From Natrinema altunense (lineage in GTDB: Archaea; Halobacteriota; Halobacteria; Halobacteriales; Natrialbaceae), in the NCBI RefSeq assembly GCF_000731985.1, contig NZ_JNCS01000001.1, forward strand, positions 496,001 to 560,000: a stretch of DNA of 64,000 bases, given 5' to 3'. The position numbers and the translations under genes are program-made. The notes below the pieces were generated by a model. The model was not told the origin of the DNA. It searched no databases and saw nothing but the letters and a program-made list of their open reading frames with translations. This document shows, one piece after another, positions 51,772 through 60,962 of this stretch (position 1 is its first letter; each line of letters starts with the position of its first letter).

Positions 51772-53475
51772 ATGTCGAGGCAACAAGAACTTGGGGGAGA
51801 AGAAGGCGACTTCGAAGAAGCACGCATCTTCTACCGACGGGTGAAATCCCAAGACCGCCTCACCAGCCCCACTTCAGAACAAATTGAATCTCCCTCCGAA
51901 CTCAGCGATGTTGACGAACTACTCGACTACATCCGCAGTAGAAAACTCCGGTACCCGATTGATATCTCGGAAACCGAGATGGATGAGCTCCCCAAGGATC
52001 TAGCTATACAAGTCCTTGAGAACGGTCCAAAAGAGGATCCAGTCAAATTTCTCCTCAGTCAGTTCTGCGACAGCCTTCGCAAACGGCAACGCCAAGCCAA
52101 CAAGTACGCGATGCTGATCCACATCGGCCAGCAATTCCTACTCGCACACGTCCGTGCCGAACGTGGAATGTCGATCAAAGAGGAAGAAGGAGAAATCGAA
52201 CTAATCCGTCGATTCCTGGATGTCGATAACATCCTATCAGCCGCCCTATTTGAACGAACCGACGACGGCGTCATCAAATTCTCCCACTTCACCGACACCG
52301 GCTCAGACTCCTTCAGAGCCTTCCTTGGTGTCACAAAACGCAAATTCCACTACCAGAAAAAGAACGTCCAAATCATCACCTACTACAAGGGCAAGACCGG
52401 TCTCGAATGCAAATTCGAGTTCACCAACGAGGAATTCGAAGACAAATGGCTCAACGGAAATGAACTCCGTCTCCAAGGTGAACAGTTCTCATTCAACGAC
52501 GAACGGCCACACCTCATCAAAGAAATCCGCTGGGGAGGTGAGCAATACGAATCCCCCCGTTCATTCAAGAGCGACTTCAAAGAATACAGCTTCAGCCTGG
52601 ATGGAGAACGCCGCCGATACCAAGATCTACTCGATCTTGAATCACCCGAAGGATCCTCTATCTCAATATTCGATGACGATGTCGAGAAGGCAGAGGACAA
52701 ACAGGACCGAGTCGAGATATACTACGAAGACGAAGATACACGCGTCCTCGACAAAGGAAACCTCCCCGATAACCTGTATGTCATCTACTCTAACGGCAAA
52801 ATAGATCTCAACAGCAGCTTCGCAGACCACATCTTCGCAGACATCATCAACGGAGCAGAAATCTCACTCTTCCACCCCTCACAGTCCGCAGCTGCCAACG
52901 AATTCACAGTCAACACAATCACATTCCTCAACATCGACGAGGATCAGATTACCCCTGAACTCAGGCGATTCGCTGAAACCACACACGAACACATCGTCAA
53001 CCTCAGCGGAGAAACGGCAAGCCGCTGTCTAACCTATCTTCTACTACACGTCCTTTCCCGCGAAATAGACCAACAGTTCAAGAAGGGAATCAACCAGCTC
53101 ATCAACATCAACCACGGCTCAGCCCGGAATAGAGATGTTGTCTCCAGTAAGGAAAACGAGTACGGAGGACTCATCGAATACAAGAACAAGAAGGATCTCG
53201 AGAAAGACGACGCCGCATCCGAAATAGTCTCTAACATCAAAACCAAGCTGAAAGACTCCAGCGAGAAAGTCTTCCTATGGGGAATCCCAGAACAAACACG
53301 AGAGCTTGACGGCCTCAACACCCAGTCCTGGAACGACGACAGAGTCACCACCATCGAAGAACGCGTCAACGAACAGCTACAAGAAGACAACTTCGACTAC
53401 ACCGACTACCATATGCAGATCATCCCCCTCGGAGATAACGGCGACCGCTGGATCATCGCTGGTCTGATCTATTGA
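51772..53475 (+). CDS. Unrecognised 567-residue defence-island protein
   Basis: 567 residues, soluble, with an acidic N-terminus, a helical block (FCDSLRKRQRQANKYAMLIH; IGQQFLLAHVRAERGMSIKE) and a beta-rich middle (ISAL... KFHYQKKNVQIITYYKGK; GEQFSFNDERPHLIKEIRWG). The C-terminus ends in IIPLGDNGDRWIIAGLIY. I see no catalytic motif I trust; EYKNKKDLEKDDAASEIV near 475 recalls the E-x-K strand of nucleases. It forms a pair with the next gene (5-nt gap). Candidate for an undescribed two-gene defence unit. Confidence 0.6.
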   Translation: MSRQQELGGEEGDFEEARIFYRRVKSQDRLTSPTSEQIESPSELSDVDELLDYIRSRKLRYPIDISETEMDELPKDLAIQVLENGPKEDPVKFLLSQFCDSLRKRQRQANKYAMLIHIGQQFLLAHVRAERGMSIKEEEGEIELIRRFLDVDNILSAALFERTDDGVIKFSHFTDTGSDSFRAFLGVTKRKFHYQKKNVQIITYYKGKTGLECKFEFTNEEFEDKWLNGNELRLQGEQFSFNDERPHLIKEIRWGGEQYESPRSFKSDFKEYSFSLDGERRRYQDLLDLESPEGSSISIFDDDVEKAEDKQDRVEIYYEDEDTRVLDKGNLPDNLYVIYSNGKIDLNSSFADHIFADIINGAEISLFHPSQSAAANEFTVNTITFLNIDEDQITPELRRFAETTHEHIVNLSGETASRCLTYLLLHVLSREIDQQFKKGINQLININHGSARNRDVVSSKENEYGGLIEYKNKKDLEKDDAASEIVSNIKTKLKDSSEKVFLWGIPEQTRELDGLNTQSWNDDRVTTIEERVNEQLQEDNFDYTDYHMQIIPLGDNGDRWIIAGLIY

Positions 53476-53479
53476 CAAT

Positions 53480-54673
53480 ATGAGAAGCGACCCCAAGGTC
53501 AAACTCTTCACCAAAGGCAGGCTCCGAAAAGAGCTCGAGTCTCGAAAGGACCAGGCCCAGGAGCACATTATTGACGAAGATGACCAAACCATCCTGACGG
53601 CTAACAAGCAACAATACATCGACCAGGTCGTAGAGAGATATTCTGTTGACCCGCCAGTCATCCAGTTCGACGAACGCTACGCAGAACCCGAAGGATCCGG
53701 CCCTGACTCCCAGCTCGTCGTCTACTTCCCCTACACCGGAAACCAGGAAATGCTCTACAAGAAACCCAGCAGCTACAAAAGCAACATCGGGATCTACGAG
53801 TTCTACGTCGGCAGCGACCACATCTACCACAAGATCGACGCCCACCGCAAGGACAGCGACTCACTCGACACGGAAATCCAGAGAGTCATCCAGTACCTCC
53901 GAGACCACGCAAAACCTGTCGCCAAGCAGGTCCGGAAATTCAACGCAGATCTCCAAGACCAAGTCACGCGCTGGTTCGAGGAACATAAGGAAGATACCCG
54001 AGAGAAACACGACGAGTTCTCCGACCTCGACATCCCGATCAAAAAGCGAGATGAAGTCCCAGAAACATTCTCTGTACCAGGACCCGACTCCCGGAAACAA
54101 GTCTCCCTCAGCGACCGGAACTCCACCGAGTTCAAAGAAAGCGGAGAGCTGGAACCAGAACTTGACACCGAGATCTACCGCGAGATACTCCAAGTCATCT
54201 ACGATGTCGGGAAAGGATTCGAGCGCTCACCACACCTATTCCAAGACAAAGGAGAAGAAGACCTCAGAGACTACATCCTGTTCTTCCTAGAAGCCCATTT
54301 CGAGGGCTCAGTCACCGGAGAAACCTTCAACAAGAACGGGAAGACAGATATCCTCTACCGCTACGACAACAGCAACCTGTTCGTAGCAGAATGCGGCATC
54401 TGGGACGGACCCCAGTGGTGCAACGACAAACTCGATCAACTTCTCAACTACCTCACCTGGAGAGACTCCAAAGCCGCTCTCGTCGTCTTCGTCAAAAGGA
54501 ACAAGATCACGCCAGTACTGGATAAACTCGATACCAGCATCCGAGTACACCCCACCTTCATCGAACACGTCAACGAAGCCGGCGAATCCTGGAACGACTA
54601 CAAAATCCACCTACCTGAGAATCCCGACAGAGAAGTCCAACTCGGCGTAATCGCAGTACACCTCCCCAACTAA
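53480..54673 (+). CDS. Degenerate restriction-nuclease-like protein
   Basis: 397 residues. The C-terminal third has the pattern of a PD-(D/E)XK family: FEGSVTGETFNKNGKTDILY, then SNLFVAECGIWDGPQWCNDK and LDQLLNYLTWRDSKAALVVF. In the family members I recall the motif is GKTDIL...FIAECKFW; here ECK is ECG, so the catalytic lysine is missing. The N-terminal 250 residues contain a helical domain and FPYTGNQEMLYKKPSSYK. It may bind but not cut DNA, or act with the 567-residue partner. Confidence 0.6.
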   Translation: MRSDPKVKLFTKGRLRKELESRKDQAQEHIIDEDDQTILTANKQQYIDQVVERYSVDPPVIQFDERYAEPEGSGPDSQLVVYFPYTGNQEMLYKKPSSYKSNIGIYEFYVGSDHIYHKIDAHRKDSDSLDTEIQRVIQYLRDHAKPVAKQVRKFNADLQDQVTRWFEEHKEDTREKHDEFSDLDIPIKKRDEVPETFSVPGPDSRKQVSLSDRNSTEFKESGELEPELDTEIYREILQVIYDVGKGFERSPHLFQDKGEEDLRDYILFFLEAHFEGSVTGETFNKNGKTDILYRYDNSNLFVAECGIWDGPQWCNDKLDQLLNYLTWRDSKAALVVFVKRNKITPVLDKLDTSIRVHPTFIEHVNEAGESWNDYKIHLPENPDREVQLGVIAVHLPN

Positions 54674-54692
54674 ACCAGCTTAAACCTACGAT

Positions 54693-54848
54693 TCAAAGCA
54701 GATACACCCTATCCTCACTACCAGAGCTCTCCTCCTCGAAAAACACGTCCCCGGACTCCTCCCCAGCTTCATCTGAAGGCTCCTCCGCCGGATCCTCCTC
54801 AACGGTAAACTCGTCGAGAGACCTGTGGCCACGAGAATCCAGACTCAC
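54693..54848 (-). CDS. 51-residue acidic microprotein
   Basis: GTG 54848 overlaps the stop of the upstream gene (GTGA) and runs to TGA 54693: VSLDSRGHRSLDEFTVEEDP then a Glu/Asp/Ser tail ending DRVYLL. Disordered and acidic; the exact overlap supports it as a real last gene of the 57.2-54.7 kb operon. Confidence 0.5.
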   Translation of the reverse strand: MSLDSRGHRSLDEFTVEEDPAEEPSDEAGEESGDVFFEEESSGSEDRVYLL

Positions 54849-55591
54849 CGAGTATCACCCTGAAGCTCTTTTTTCACCTTCTCTGGCACTTGTCTCTCAT
54901 CGACGAAATGTGCTTGAGTCCAATCGGGGAACTTCTGATATTTTTCTCCGCCTATCCGTGCTACCAGCTTGGCGATGTGGACATGGCCTACATCATCTAC
55001 AATAGGAGAGTCCACAGCTGACCCAACGATATCCATTTCGTCAAAATCGCTCCTGGTCTTCTCGTTATCAGGCTTGTTCTCCATACCCTGGAAGAAGATA
55101 CGGTACTCTCCTCTCTCAGTGACGACGTACTCCCGCAACTTCCCTTCCTCAGACCAGATCCAAGCGGTGTAGAGCTTCGTAAGATGCTTCCCGTCGACCC
55201 GGAGAACCCGCCCATCGAATATCGGTTTTACCCACTTCTCATATTCAGGAGTCGACTCAAACCAGCGACCGTCACTGTACCTCGGCTCTTGACCACCACC
55301 TGTAAACTCGGATAACGTAGTCAGATCTAGAACATCCTCGATCGTAAAGTCACCCTCAAAGATCGGGTGGACCTCTAACTCCACATTCGCTTTTGACGGC
55401 TCCGGACGTCCATCTCTCCCAGATAAATTTTCCAAGTACGACTGAATAGCCTCAACTACCTTCTCCCAGCTCCGGGAACCCGGAGAACCGCTGAACTGCT
55501 TAGTAGTCCCACTCTCACTCAAATACCGGACATCGTACGAGGCGTAGTATTGGTCAAATTTCGGCACATCGATCTCGACCTCGTATCTCAT
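54845..55591 (-). CDS. Unrecognised element protein
   Basis: 248 residues from ATG 55591, which overlaps the upstream stop (TAATG). Beta-rich N-terminus (MRYEVEIDVPKFDQYYASYD), middle with RYSDGRWFESTPEYEKWVKP, and a segment VDDVGHVHIAKLVARIGGEK. No membrane helix or named motif. Second gene of the operon led by the coiled-coil HTH protein. Confidence 0.55.
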   Translation of the reverse strand: MRYEVEIDVPKFDQYYASYDVRYLSESGTTKQFSGSPGSRSWEKVVEAIQSYLENLSGRDGRPEPSKANVELEVHPIFEGDFTIEDVLDLTTLSEFTGGGQEPRYSDGRWFESTPEYEKWVKPIFDGRVLRVDGKHLTKLYTAWIWSEEGKLREYVVTERGEYRIFFQGMENKPDNEKTRSDFDEMDIVGSAVDSPIVDDVGHVHIAKLVARIGGEKYQKFPDWTQAHFVDERQVPEKVKKELQGDTR

Positions 55592-57225
55592 TACCACAGA
55601 TTCGCCACCTTCTCCTTCATCTTCCCTGCTGCAGATTTCACAGACTCCTTCACGTCACCGACAGCACTCCGAGCCTTGTCGAAGATCGACCGTTCCTCCA
55701 GACGTCGGAAGTCTCGTCGAAGCTCACGGACCTCCTTCAGCAACTCCTCCTGGCGCTGTCCCTGCATCCTGTTCTTCTGCCGATTCGACTTCACCTCTTC
55801 CAGGACGTACCGGTCATTCGTCTCCAGCTGAGACGCGACATCGTCTAAACGGTCCGCAACCTGCACCAATTTCTCCGACTGCAACCTGTTCACTTTAGAG
55901 TTCGACCGGACAGCACTGGCCAACGCCTGATCATCCCTCTGTAGCCGTCCGACCTCGTCTTCCAGCTCACGGCGAGTCGAATCCACACGTTCCACGACAT
56001 CCCGGATCCGCTCATCCTGCTCATCCAAACGCCGAGAAACCCGCTCCTGGAACTCATCCACCTTTTCATCCAGGCTCTGCCGCTGCTCAGCAGCATCCAA
56101 CGCTACCGACTCAATCCTCCCTTCCAGCTGCCGGACCTGGTCCTCGAGCTCCTCAGCGTCGAACTCAACCACCTTCTCCAACTCATCCCGGTTCTCCCGA
56201 GTCCACATCGCCGCCGAGAAATCCTGAGGCTTCACACCCAAAGTAGCCATCCACTTCACAGCCTGCTTCAAATTAGTGATATGCTCCGCACCAAACTGAC
56301 TATGCGGAAACTCACCCTCAGCCAAATCATTACCCAGGCCGTCCGTCGGAGACGTATCGATGTGGAAGACCCGTTCACCCCGGTCGTTCTTCACCTCGAA
56401 CAAGGAGTTCGGACTGTCGTCCTGGAACTCCGGGTTCTCCTGGATCCACTCAGCAAACTCATTCCTGACATCACCCCACTCCTGCGTACTCAACGGCATC
56501 GAAACATCAACCGGCTTCGACCGCACCAAGACCGGAAACTCCGACTGAACCCAATCCACAATCTCATTCCGAGTACTCCACCAATCATCCAAGACCCCAA
56601 AAATAGAATCAGCCTGAACCGGACGATCATACCGCACCAAAATAGTATCCTCAAACAAGATCACATTCCAGCCATTATACTGAATCAACTCACCTCGCTC
56701 CGACTGCTCCCTCCCCGGGACCTCCTTATCATACACCTCGAACGGAATCTCCTTCTCCATCAACACCGTACGACGATCACCCCACGACAAACCATTCCCA
56801 GTCTCACCCCCCGGCTTCCGCTTAATCTCCTCACGCCACCAACACTTATGCGGCCGAATCCGGCCATCACCCTCCACCCTTTCCAAACCAAGTTCCTCCA
56901 GAGAATCACTCAGACTGTCACCACCACTGGTTAACACTCTAAGATTTGGGACAGTGTCTAAGGATCCGAGAAGAGCTCGACCGTCCTGAGTGACATCGTA
57001 ATTGATCGAGTTATCGGGATGGTATTCGACTTCCTTCAGGTACCGCTCACTGCAATAGTATTTCTTCGGGACATTCTTTTTCTGGCCGCACAGCCCCTTG
57101 ATAATGTTTCTAACCGTGTCTTCGCTGTAATCGTCTTCCGCGTATTCGGTGAGAAGACTGGATATTTCCTTGACCGAGATCTGATTCACTACTGCTTGAA
57201 GAACCCATACCTGGAGACCGGTCAA
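55591..57225 (-). CDS. HTH protein with long C-terminal coiled coil
   Basis: 544 residues from TTG 57225 (SD-like AGGAGG 9 nt upstream). N-terminal winged helix (LQVWVLQAVVNQISVKEISS; YSEDTVRNIIKGLCGQKKNV), a middle alpha/beta domain (about 150-380) and a long coiled coil (about 385-520, DAEELEDQVRQLEGRIESVA onward) ending in a basic helix. The frame stays open 22 codons upstream (STPHQEDHPLTG), which looks coding, and a leaderless ATG in another frame lies at 57380; a frameshift may separate them. Possibly a partition or scaffold protein. Confidence 0.6.
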   Translation of the reverse strand: MTGLQVWVLQAVVNQISVKEISSLLTEYAEDDYSEDTVRNIIKGLCGQKKNVPKKYYCSERYLKEVEYHPDNSINYDVTQDGRALLGSLDTVPNLRVLTSGGDSLSDSLEELGLERVEGDGRIRPHKCWWREEIKRKPGGETGNGLSWGDRRTVLMEKEIPFEVYDKEVPGREQSERGELIQYNGWNVILFEDTILVRYDRPVQADSIFGVLDDWWSTRNEIVDWVQSEFPVLVRSKPVDVSMPLSTQEWGDVRNEFAEWIQENPEFQDDSPNSLFEVKNDRGERVFHIDTSPTDGLGNDLAEGEFPHSQFGAEHITNLKQAVKWMATLGVKPQDFSAAMWTRENRDELEKVVEFDAEELEDQVRQLEGRIESVALDAAEQRQSLDEKVDEFQERVSRRLDEQDERIRDVVERVDSTRRELEDEVGRLQRDDQALASAVRSNSKVNRLQSEKLVQVADRLDDVASQLETNDRYVLEEVKSNRQKNRMQGQRQEELLKEVRELRRDFRRLEERSIFDKARSAVGDVKESVKSAAGKMKEKVANLW

Positions 57226-57287
57226 CGGGTGGTCCTCCTGGTGGGGTGTCGAAGATCGGACTCTAAGATTCGAGACGACGCACCACC

Positions 57288-57380
57288 CTACCGGTGAAAG
57301 CCGTTGACGTTAACGGTATCAGGGTTTTCAAGCCCTCTGGATGGATTTTGTACTGGTTCTGACCACTCGTCTTGAGACAT
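57288..57380 (-). CDS. 30-residue frame at a leaderless start
   Basis: ATG 57380 lies about 25 nt after the TATA box at 57401-57411 and runs to TAG 57288 (MSQDEWSEPVQNPSRGLENP and ten more). It is either a short leader peptide or the true N-terminus of the 544-residue protein, separated by a one-base frameshift. Confidence 0.35.
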   Translation of the reverse strand: MSQDEWSEPVQNPSRGLENPDTVNVNGFHR

Positions 57381-57400
57381 AGAAATTCTATACCTGACAT

Positions 57401-57440
57401 CGTTTTTAAGTTTTGTCTACACCGAACTCGAAGTTCGAGT
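57401..57440 (-). promoter_or_regulatory. TATA box with ACTCGAA palindrome
   Basis: ACTCGAAGTTCGAGT (57426-57440) is a perfect palindrome around one base, placed 14 nt upstream (minus strand) of the TATA box AACTTAAAAACG (57401-57412). The geometry is like the GTGTTCG operators, but the half-site differs, so another regulator is likely. Confidence 0.55.
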
Positions 57441-57479
57441 CAAACCAACAACCCGGTCACAGGAAACAGTACCTCGGCT

Positions 57480-58001
57480 TCAGTTAGACTCTCTGATGGC
57501 GTTCAATGCTTCCACCAGGTCCTCGCGGTCAACCGCACGCCAGAAAGAACCCGATTCGACTTCGTCCCAAGAATAGCTGCTACTGTAACTATCGGATCTC
57601 TGTATCAATTCACCTTGTAGATCCTCAACTGCTTCCTCATCCACTTCCAACCCAGATCCTTGGAGTTCATCAGCGATGGAACCAGCCAAGACGACGGGAA
57701 AAACTTCATCGAACGCGAACAGGATATCCCGCACAAAACCGCCTTTCCGGGTAACCTGGTACCGGTTCCCGTCCTTAGAAATCAATCCAGATTCCTTGAA
57801 ATCGTCCACATAGTTCTGAAGAGTGGATCGAGATACCTCCATCTCTTCCGAGATCTCCTTCGCCGACCAACCCCCACACAGGAATACATAGCACTCGATA
57901 CGCTGCCCGCTATTCAACTTAGAGAAGATCTCTGCCAAACCCTCAGAAAAAGTAATGCCCTGGCCAGAAGAGGCCGAAGCGTCTCCATCAGACTCGTCCA
58001 T
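57480..58001 (-). CDS. Winged-helix regulator
   Basis: 173 residues. After an acidic start, a winged helix: SGQRIECYVFLCGGWSAKEI, SEEMEVSRSTLQNYVDDFKE and wing ISKDGNRYQVTRKGGFVRDI. A helical C-terminal half (FDEVFPVVLAGSIADELQGS) could form the dimer or ligand domain. Haloarchaeal HTH proteins of this layout are common on plasmids. Candidate binder of the nearby palindrome at 57426-57440. Confidence 0.7.
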   Translation of the reverse strand: MDESDGDASASSGQGITFSEGLAEIFSKLNSGQRIECYVFLCGGWSAKEISEEMEVSRSTLQNYVDDFKESGLISKDGNRYQVTRKGGFVRDILFAFDEVFPVVLAGSIADELQGSGLEVDEEAVEDLQGELIQRSDSYSSSYSWDEVESGSFWRAVDREDLVEALNAIRESN

Positions 58002-58078
58002 TACGCGGCAGAACGCCCGCTGCTCTTAACACATTTACGCCAGACCATCTCCCGGAGAGACACCAAGGACAAGGCTGC

Positions 58079-58441
58079 TTAGACCCGCCAGAGCTCATCA
58101 GAAGCATAGTCTTCCTCAAGAATATCAATCTCCTTCACTTGGTCACCCTGAATCATATAGTCTCCATCATCCATCCGGATCACATCACCATCCCACATCG
58201 GCCGCTCAGGCTCACTCACCAACTCATCGATGTGGAACTGAGTCTTGTCCTGAACCTCAAACACATACTCAGGATCCGAAGCATTCCCCACCGCAATCTT
58301 CTCGTAAAGCGTTTCGAACCCGGACTCAGTCAAGTACTCGACCTCATCTTCAGCTGCAAGGAAAAACAAGTCCTCAGCCTCATCCTGGAACTCGAAATCC
58401 GGTTCATCGTAGTACCTCAGAAAATACAGTTCAAACTGCAA
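58079..58441 (-). CDS. 120-residue acidic protein
   Basis: TTG 58441 (LQFELYFLRYYDEPDFEFQD) is preceded by SD AGGTGAT within the end of the upstream gene. Very acidic, alternating beta and loop (VFEVQDKTQFHIDELVSEPE; GDVIRMDDGDYMIQGDQVKE), suggesting a small beta-barrel. Unrecognised. Confidence 0.5.
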   Translation of the reverse strand: MQFELYFLRYYDEPDFEFQDEAEDLFFLAAEDEVEYLTESGFETLYEKIAVGNASDPEYVFEVQDKTQFHIDELVSEPERPMWDGDVIRMDDGDYMIQGDQVKEIDILEEDYASDELWRV

Positions 58442-58447
58442 CCCTAA

Positions 58448-59059
58448 TCACCTGTTCTCCACCTTCTCCCAGTCACGGGACTCTATCCGGTTTTCCTGAT
58501 CAGCAGCGAACTCCAGCAAAGCCTCGTAACTCTCATCCAGCAATTCAATCACCTTATCTCGATGCCAGGGAGCCAAGTACGGCTCCTCAATCTTGTACTG
58601 CGGACCACCACGCTCATACGTCACCTGGAAACCGAACGGAAGATCCTCCTCACTATCCAGGTACTCATCATCAGAGACATACTCCCCGTGAATATGGTGA
58701 GCGTCTCGATCAATCCAGTAGTTCCAGACTATATCATCTTGCAGTTGTTCCTCAAAGCTTCGACCGAACTCATCTACAAGCTCTCCGTGAGCGATCCCGT
58801 ATCACCCGTATCCACACTTCTCTCGATTTTCTCAGCATCCCGAACCGGAGCCTCGTTGATAATATCCTCGTAGCTGCGGATCGCCTCCCGATACAAGTGC
58901 TCAGGAAAATACGGCCGCTCATCCCACAACGAAATCACGCCGTCCTCCAAACCTACGTACAGCTCTTCCGTGTTGTAGGCTTCCTCCCGGCGTTCCTCGT
59001 AGTCCTGAAGCAATTCCCGGTACTCACTCCGGTAATCATCCCCGTCCAGGACAAGACAT
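58448..59059 (-). pseudogene. Acidic protein gene with two compensating frameshifts
   Basis: ATG 59059 overlaps the upstream stop (TGATG), as in a coupled gene, but stops after seven codons. The next frame continues sensibly (LDGDDYRSEYRELLQDYEER to RSVDTGDTGSLTESL) and ends at 58774. From about 58800 coding resumes in the original frame (GIAHGELVDEFGRSFEEQLQ to EKVENR, stop 58448) without any start codon. An extra base near 59050 and a missing base near 58800 would restore one protein of about 203 residues. Family unknown. Either a decayed gene or sequencing error. Confidence 0.5.
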
Positions 59060-59712
59060 CACCAGGAAACTTCTTCAGCTGCTTCCGCAAGCTGCTCCAG
59101 ATTTTCATCGTAACCCGGAGGTAAACTGTAACCTCCATCAGTCTCAAACTGGCCGAGCCCAGCCTGTTCCGTGAAGGCTTCGACACCCTGCATCTCCTTA
59201 TCCATCTTCTTAAACATATACAGAGTCGACTTCTCGTACCTGTCCTGCTGCTCCGGATTAGTGTCAGCAAGACGTTTGATCGCTGATTCCGCTTCCTCAA
59301 CCGAAGTATAGAGACCGTCTGCGGCATCACCGTTAACACCGGCATCGTAGAGCAGGTTCCCGTTCTCAGTCATCCACGCGAAGAAGTACTTCCGGCCACC
59401 ATCAGGCACCGGATCACCCTCACTGTATTCCTCTGGATCCTCTTCAGGCAGCAACTCACGGACCTCGATCTCCAGTTCATCAGCCACCTGCTCAATCCGC
59501 CTGTCGTAGAAGAAAACCAGGTGCTGCGCAGGATCCTCCAACTGCATCTTCATCTCGCCGTCGTACGGATTTCGAAGGTTCATCACGTAAGGCTCCATCT
59601 GAGCCCATTCAGCTACCTCATCACGCTCATTCCGCAGCTCAAACAGTTCCTCAAATCTTGATTCTGCTGCATCTTCGATTACCGCACCACCTCGACAAAA
59701 CTCACAGAACAA
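59059..59712 (-). CDS. Unrecognised acidic protein
   Basis: 217 residues (MFCEFCRGGAVIEDAAESRF). The N-terminal CEFC could be half a zinc site. The middle reads YFFAWMTENGNLLYDAGVNG; the rest is helical and acidic. A TATA-like TTTTAAATTCTG lies at about 59721-59732, so it heads the operon down to 58079 or beyond. No motif named. Confidence 0.55.
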   Translation of the reverse strand: MFCEFCRGGAVIEDAAESRFEELFELRNERDEVAEWAQMEPYVMNLRNPYDGEMKMQLEDPAQHLVFFYDRRIEQVADELEIEVRELLPEEDPEEYSEGDPVPDGGRKYFFAWMTENGNLLYDAGVNGDAADGLYTSVEEAESAIKRLADTNPEQQDRYEKSTLYMFKKMDKEMQGVEAFTEQAGLGQFETDGGYSLPPGYDENLEQLAEAAEEVSW

Positions 59713-59759
59713 TATTCTCTAACAGAATTTAAAAGAGAGAAGGGTGGGATGAGTGTGAA

Positions 59760-60902
59760 TCAAGCTTGGATCTCGTGGGCTTCCATAAGGTCGCGGAGAT
59801 CCTCGCGTTCTCCCTCCCAGTACTCGTCGACGTCGTCACCGCCCTCAATCAATTCTCTGGACCGTCTCTTGACAGCATTCTCACCAAGGATATCAGGATG
59901 CGGAATGCCTTCACCGTACTCCAGAATCTGGGCAGCTTGCTCGTAGCCGTCGTCCAACTGGTACTGCGGCATATCCTTCGACAAGTGGGTCAAAGCGTAT
60001 GTGGCGGCGTTGAACGTCTCATACAGCGACGGATTCTCCGGATCCTCCACCTCCTCGTGAAGCGCATTCAATGCGTCGGCTGTCGGATTCTCCAAATACT
60101 GGTCTATCCCGATATCGTGGAGAACCAACGCTGCTTCATCCATATTCCTCAATTCACGGTTCTGAGCCTCTTCCAACCGCTGTTCGACCTGGTCAACTCC
60201 TTCGACAGCTGAGTCAACTGCGTGGTAGGCAAACTGCTTCTGGAACGGCTCACTGTGTGTCTGCTCGTAGCTCTGGTCAGCGATGAACGCCATCATACCG
60301 TTACTACAGACCTGGCGGAGAGCTCCGATGTCGAACTTCAATCCGTGGTACCCTGAGTGTCCCGACCTGACCCGTAGATCAACGTCGATCTCGTCACCCG
60401 GGGCTGGCTCCACAGTCTGATCCAATCCGACCCGAGCCGTCATCTTGTGAGCAGAGGGAGAAACCTCGACATGGCCCTCCGGACTGATACTCTCGTCACG
60501 GGCTTCGATCGCCTGCCCAACTGATTCCAGGATATCACTGTACTGGATCACGTTGTACCAGTCATCACTTGCGGAGACCTCACCAGCCATCCGGGGATCT
60601 TCCTCATCAGTCCAGAGACTGTCACGCCACGGAACCTCCTGCCACTCATCCAAAGCCTCGTTATGAGCATAGACTTCGTGGCGCTCGACATCAGGAACTT
60701 CGTCTTCAGCGATTTGATAGAGACCGTCTAGATCCGAGAAATCGTATCGATCAGCATTTGCGATAACAAATCCACCTGTAGAACCACTCAACCAACCAAT
60801 TTTAAAAGAATACGGGTAGGCAAGGGATAGAATATTGCGCAAAAAACCGAAGCTATCGTTCCTTCTCTCCCTCGGCCAGAACACAGAAATATCACTCCTC
60901 AC
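59760..60902 (-). CDS. DUF932 phage/plasmid protein
   Basis: Up to 380 residues. The conserved part begins near residue 48 (NADRYDFSDLDGLYQIAEDE) and includes the family core VRSGHSGYHGLKFDIGALRQ, VCSNGMMAFIADQSYEQTHS, typical of DUF932 (phage/plasmid-like TIGR03299) proteins found in haloarchaeal viruses and plasmids. The family's biochemical role is unknown; it is thought to act in element DNA metabolism. Start uncertain: ATG 60902 gives a hydrophobic, unlikely leader, while the TTG at 60791 lies close to a TATA-like CTTTTAAAAT (60800-60809). Confidence 0.85.
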   Translation of the reverse strand: MRSDISVFWPRERRNDSFGFLRNILSLAYPYSFKIGWLSGSTGGFVIANADRYDFSDLDGLYQIAEDEVPDVERHEVYAHNEALDEWQEVPWRDSLWTDEEDPRMAGEVSASDDWYNVIQYSDILESVGQAIEARDESISPEGHVEVSPSAHKMTARVGLDQTVEPAPGDEIDVDLRVRSGHSGYHGLKFDIGALRQVCSNGMMAFIADQSYEQTHSEPFQKQFAYHAVDSAVEGVDQVEQRLEEAQNRELRNMDEAALVLHDIGIDQYLENPTADALNALHEEVEDPENPSLYETFNAATYALTHLSKDMPQYQLDDGYEQAAQILEYGEGIPHPDILGENAVKRRSRELIEGGDDVDEYWEGEREDLRDLMEAHEIQA

Positions 60903-60962
60903 CGCACCGCTTCTTGTAGAACAAATACTAATAAACGCAAAGCGACTATCGAAAGGCAGTAC

